This document shows, one piece after another, positions 61,810 through 64,000 of a stretch of 64,000 nt of DNA. Position numbers and translations under genes: made by a program. The stretch lies in the NCBI GenBank assembly GCA_049616325.1, contig JBMZHG010000010.1, forward strand, positions 1 through 64,000, written 5' to 3'. Every line of letters starts with the position of its first letter. Position 1 is the first letter of the stretch. Source of the DNA: UBA11663 sp049616325 (GTDB taxonomy: Bacteria > Bacteroidota > Bacteroidia > Flavobacteriales_D > Sanyastnellaceae). The notes below the pieces were generated by a model that was not told the DNA's origin, did not search any database, and saw only the letters and a list, made by a program, of their open reading frames with translations.

Positions 61810-62871
61810 CTAAAATTCAAGCGTGAACGAGAACCACGGCACCGGGAACCCAAACCCATCTCCAATCACCCCAGCCATGCCGTAATCCCAGAGCCACCCG
61901 CTGCGTTGGTTGTAGCTCCGAATTCCCAAGGCAAGGATTCCTACGTTGTCGCTTGAAGGGTTGTTGTACACATAAGGCTGGTACCCATTGACCGAGAACC
62001 CGTAATAGTTGGAATAAGCTTCAACCTCGGTTCTTCGAAAAGCCGGAATCAGCAGGTAGTTCTCCGTGATGAGCCAGCGGTTGGACGTCAAGGGTGTCAT
62101 GCCACTGAAATTGAGGAGCATGAGATTCAGATACTCCCGGTTTTGACCTGCGGGGTAATAATCAACGTTGCCCCACTGATCTGTGTTCGTGGTGTAGTTG
62201 GACCAATCGTAGGACACAATTCTGTCGCTGACCTGATTGCTGAATCCAACATTGAGAGTAAAATGCTTGTTTTCGTCGCCACGCGTGACGTTGACAAAGC
62301 CAATCGCAAGCGGCCTGTCAAGCTCCTGGTAAAAATCCATGAACGCGATTCCGCCAACCGACATGGCTGTCTTCTCCCCCACTTTCCCTCCGTACTTGGC
62401 CGTCAAGCCACCTCCCAAAAAGGAAACCATGGCTCCTCCTGTAAATCGGTCGTTGAACCCGTAACTCACCGAGTTGAGGGCGATGTTGGATTGAAAGTAC
62501 CCTTCTCCTTCCGCCAATTGGAGGCCCGAGGGCGCGAAGAAATATCGGCTCGGTTGGTTGCTGATGTACGAATATCCGTCCTGGACACCTTCGGCATCGA
62601 CTTCAAGCGAGCTGATGGTTTGCACCAGGTACTTAGGAATGCGCGTGGCTCCGAGGCCGGCGATTTGAAGTACCACGTCGGATTCGCTGACCTCAAGCAA
62701 AGTGCCAAACTTCAAGGTCCCGTCGTTCATCGTGACTTGAACAAACGCATTGACATCGGCTCGCACAGATGTCGACGGGCCACCTTGCGCGAACGTCAAT
62801 GGAGGAGCAACCCAGAACGCGAGAATGGCAAGGCATGCGACGGCGGCAAATCGTAGAAAAGAAGGTTTCAT
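61810..62871 (-). CDS. Hypothetical exported protein, probable outer membrane barrel
   Basis: 353 residues with signal peptide (MKPSFLRFAAVACLAILAFW to TFAQ). Residues 40-90 read like a small sensor module found in Bacteroidota envelope proteins (VQVTMNDGTLKFGTLLEVSE with SDVVLQI). The rest alternates hydrophobic and aromatic residues in barrel-like strands: YFFAPSGLQLAEGEGYFQSN, GFNDRFTGGAMVSFLGGG, LNVGFSNQVSDRIVSYDWSN, and a final PWFSFTLEF ending in Phe. I do not recognise a named family. It is 56 bases from the start of the receptor gene downstream and divergent from the DUF457 gene; a TACCTTGT box lies about 25 bases before the ATG. Confidence 0.75.
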   Translation of the reverse strand: MKPSFLRFAAVACLAILAFWVAPPLTFAQGGPSTSVRADVNAFVQVTMNDGTLKFGTLLEVSESDVVLQIAGLGATRIPKYLVQTISSLEVDAEGVQDGYSYISNQPSRYFFAPSGLQLAEGEGYFQSNIALNSVSYGFNDRFTGGAMVSFLGGGLTAKYGGKVGEKTAMSVGGIAFMDFYQELDRPLAIGFVNVTRGDENKHFTLNVGFSNQVSDRIVSYDWSNYTTNTDQWGNVDYYPAGQNREYLNLMLLNFSGMTPLTSNRWLITENYLLIPAFRRTEVEAYSNYYGFSVNGYQPYVYNNPSSDNVGILALGIRSYNQRSGWLWDYGMAGVIGDGFGFPVPWFSFTLEF

Positions 62872-62938
62872 GTAGAAGAGATTCGAGAACAAGGTACGAT
62901 TTGTGCCCGAAGGCCGCCTTGGACGAATGCAGGCAGAC

Positions 62939-62946
62939 GACCTTTG
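62939..62946 (+). promoter_or_regulatory. Leaderless-type -7 box (GACCTTTG) of the DUF457 gene
   Basis: GACCTTTG, then CGTC, then ATG 62951. One mismatch to TAnnTTTG; the four-base spacing is conserved. Confidence 0.5.
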
Positions 62947-62950
62947 CGTC

Positions 62951-64000
62951 ATGGATTCGTTGTCGCAGATTGTGTTGGGCGCCGCCGTGGGCGAGGTTGT
63001 GTTGGGTCGCCGGATCGGGAACCGCGCGATGGTTTGGGGAGCGGTGGCAGGAACCATTCCAGACATGGACGTGCTGGGTCAATACTTCCTCAGCGAACTC
63101 GACAACCTCGCTTTCCACCGCGGCATCAGCCACTCGCTGCTTTTCACGGTTCTGGGAGCACTGGGATTTGGCTGGGCTACGGACCGCCTGTACCGGAGTC
63201 GGCACCATGCCTGGATCGCGGTGGGCACGAAGGCCGCCGCCGCGGTCGTACTCGGCTTCGTGGTGAACTTCCTGACCCAAATCTTCGCGCCTGGCGCCTG
63301 GCTCCCTGTGGCCCTCTACGTCCCGCTCGCGGCGGCGTGGCTTGTCCGGCACGGGAAGCGCCGCTACTTCGGCGGCACGTGGCAGGCTCCCGACGCAGAC
63401 CTGCGCGGCTGGGTGGCGCTGTTCTTTTGGGGCTTCCTCACCCACATCCTCCTGGACTGCTTCACCACCTACGGAACCCAAATCTTCGCGCCGTTCTCCG
63501 ACGTCCGTGTCGCGTGGGGCACCGTCGCCGTCGCCGACCCCCTCTACACCGTTCCCTTCCTTGTGTGCCTGCTCGTCGCCGCCCGCTTCGCCCGTGCGGA
63601 CCGCCGGCGCGGGGTTTGGAACTGGACCGGAATCGCCCTGAGCTCCCTTTACCTCGCCCTGACCGCGGTCAACCACCAGCGCGTCACCGCCACCTTTGAA
63701 GACGCCCTCGCACATGAAGGCCTGCCCGACGCACGCTTCTTCATCACGCCCACCATCTTCAACAACGTCCTTTGGAACGGCGTGGTCGACGCGGGCGATT
63801 CCTACCTCCTCGCCCAGCACTCCCTGTTCGACGAAGTCCCCGTCGCATTTCATCCCGTTCCCAAGGGCCACGACCTGCTGCACAACCTCGACTCCGACCC
63901 CACCCTCTCTGTCTTGCGTTGGTTCAGTGCAGGCTACTTCAACGCCGTCCGCCGCGACGACGGCGCCCTCCAAATCAACGACCTGCGCTTCGGCACCTTC
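62951..64000 (+). CDS. DUF457 (YdjM-like) inner membrane metal-dependent hydrolase, C-terminus cut by window edge
   Basis: 350 codons are open to the window end without a stop. It begins MDSLSQIVLGAAVGEVVLGR and has the family's metal-site pattern: GTIPDMDVLGQYF (Asp pair), LAFHRGISHSLLF (His/His), then FWGFLTHILLDCFTTYGTQI (His, Asp). Between these are about five transmembrane helices. The C-terminal part is soluble (RFFITPTIFNNVLWNGVVDA). Homologues are often called LexA-regulated or membrane-bound metal-dependent hydrolases. The substrate is unknown. Confidence 0.9.
   Translation, partial: MDSLSQIVLGAAVGEVVLGRRIGNRAMVWGAVAGTIPDMDVLGQYFLSELDNLAFHRGISHSLLFTVLGALGFGWATDRLYRSRHHAWIAVGTKAAAAVVLGFVVNFLTQIFAPGAWLPVALYVPLAAAWLVRHGKRRYFGGTWQAPDADLRGWVALFFWGFLTHILLDCFTTYGTQIFAPFSDVRVAWGTVAVADPLYTVPFLVCLLVAARFARADRRRGVWNWTGIALSSLYLALTAVNHQRVTATFEDALAHEGLPDARFFITPTIFNNVLWNGVVDAGDSYLLAQHSLFDEVPVAFHPVPKGHDLLHNLDSDPTLSVLRWFSAGYFNAVRRDDGALQINDLRFGTF

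Noticed and set aside
62693..63973. 426-codon minus-strand frame at the right edge
   Set aside because: The plus strand encodes the DUF457 membrane protein with its metal-site motifs over the same stretch.

Overview
The window is GC-rich DNA from a member of the Bacteroidota, most likely a marine-type Flavobacteriales lineage (Cryomorphaceae/Schleiferiaceae-like; the exact family is inference). The evidence is SprA and PorP/SprF of the type IX secretion system (T9SS), several secreted proteins with type A or type B T9SS sorting tails, TonB-dependent receptors with a DUF4249 partner, DUF2147 and DUF6029 proteins, an atpDC pair, a two-domain malic enzyme, and promoters of the Bacteroidota form TAnnTTTG/TAnnTTCG. 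I see no rRNA, tRNA, CRISPR array, insertion sequence or prophage. Coding density is very high. The only stretch over 300 bases without an intact gene (55692-56017) holds a decayed corA gene. Much of the opposite strand is open by base composition, and those frames are not annotated.

Layout. 1-4154 (minus): large secreted protein, cut by the window edge. 4196-7429 (minus): AddA/RecB-like helicase-nuclease. 7504-9375 (plus): an MbnP-like lipoprotein and an MbnH-like di-heme enzyme. 9412-15537: a huge PKD-repeat protein with a type B T9SS tail, and its PorP/SprF partner. 15580-16866 (minus): MurB with a 78-residue N-terminal extension, divergent from a TPR protein, an AddB-like nuclease and a flippase (16909-21936). 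21943-24263 (minus): DUF2147, YihY/BrkB, NadC. 24295-24771: RlmH, converging on atpDC (24832-26567). 26642-29394 (plus): RibF, a leucine-rich-repeat protein, a NadR-like kinase and PnuC. 29384-41454 (minus): maeB, ruvA, sprA, gcvH, vanZ and tonB in one direction; tonB contains an assembly gap. 41579-42343 (minus): small T9SS cargo. 42468-49394 (plus): TlpA, DUF6029 barrel, two paralogous thioredoxin proteins with T9SS tails, an Omp28-like lipoprotein and a small beta-barrel. 49425-54431 (minus): M20 dipeptidase, LEA2 lipoprotein and a BNR-repeat protein. 54498-55691: proline dehydrogenase. 55711-55983: corA remnant. 56018-62871 (minus): two TonB-dependent receptors, DUF4249 lipoprotein and a secreted hypothetical. 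62951-64000: DUF457 membrane protein, cut by the window edge.

Themes. (i) Cell-surface export: SprA, PorP/SprF and several cargo proteins. (ii) Extracytoplasmic thiol and copper/heme chemistry: MbnP/MbnH, TlpA, two exported thioredoxins, an Omp28-like CxxC lipoprotein. (iii) NAD/FAD cofactor supply: NadC, NadR-like kinase, PnuC, RibF. (iv) A repeated promoter layout: in eleven genes an 8-base -7-type box lies exactly four bases before the start codon, which predicts leaderless mRNAs. I used this to decide several starts.
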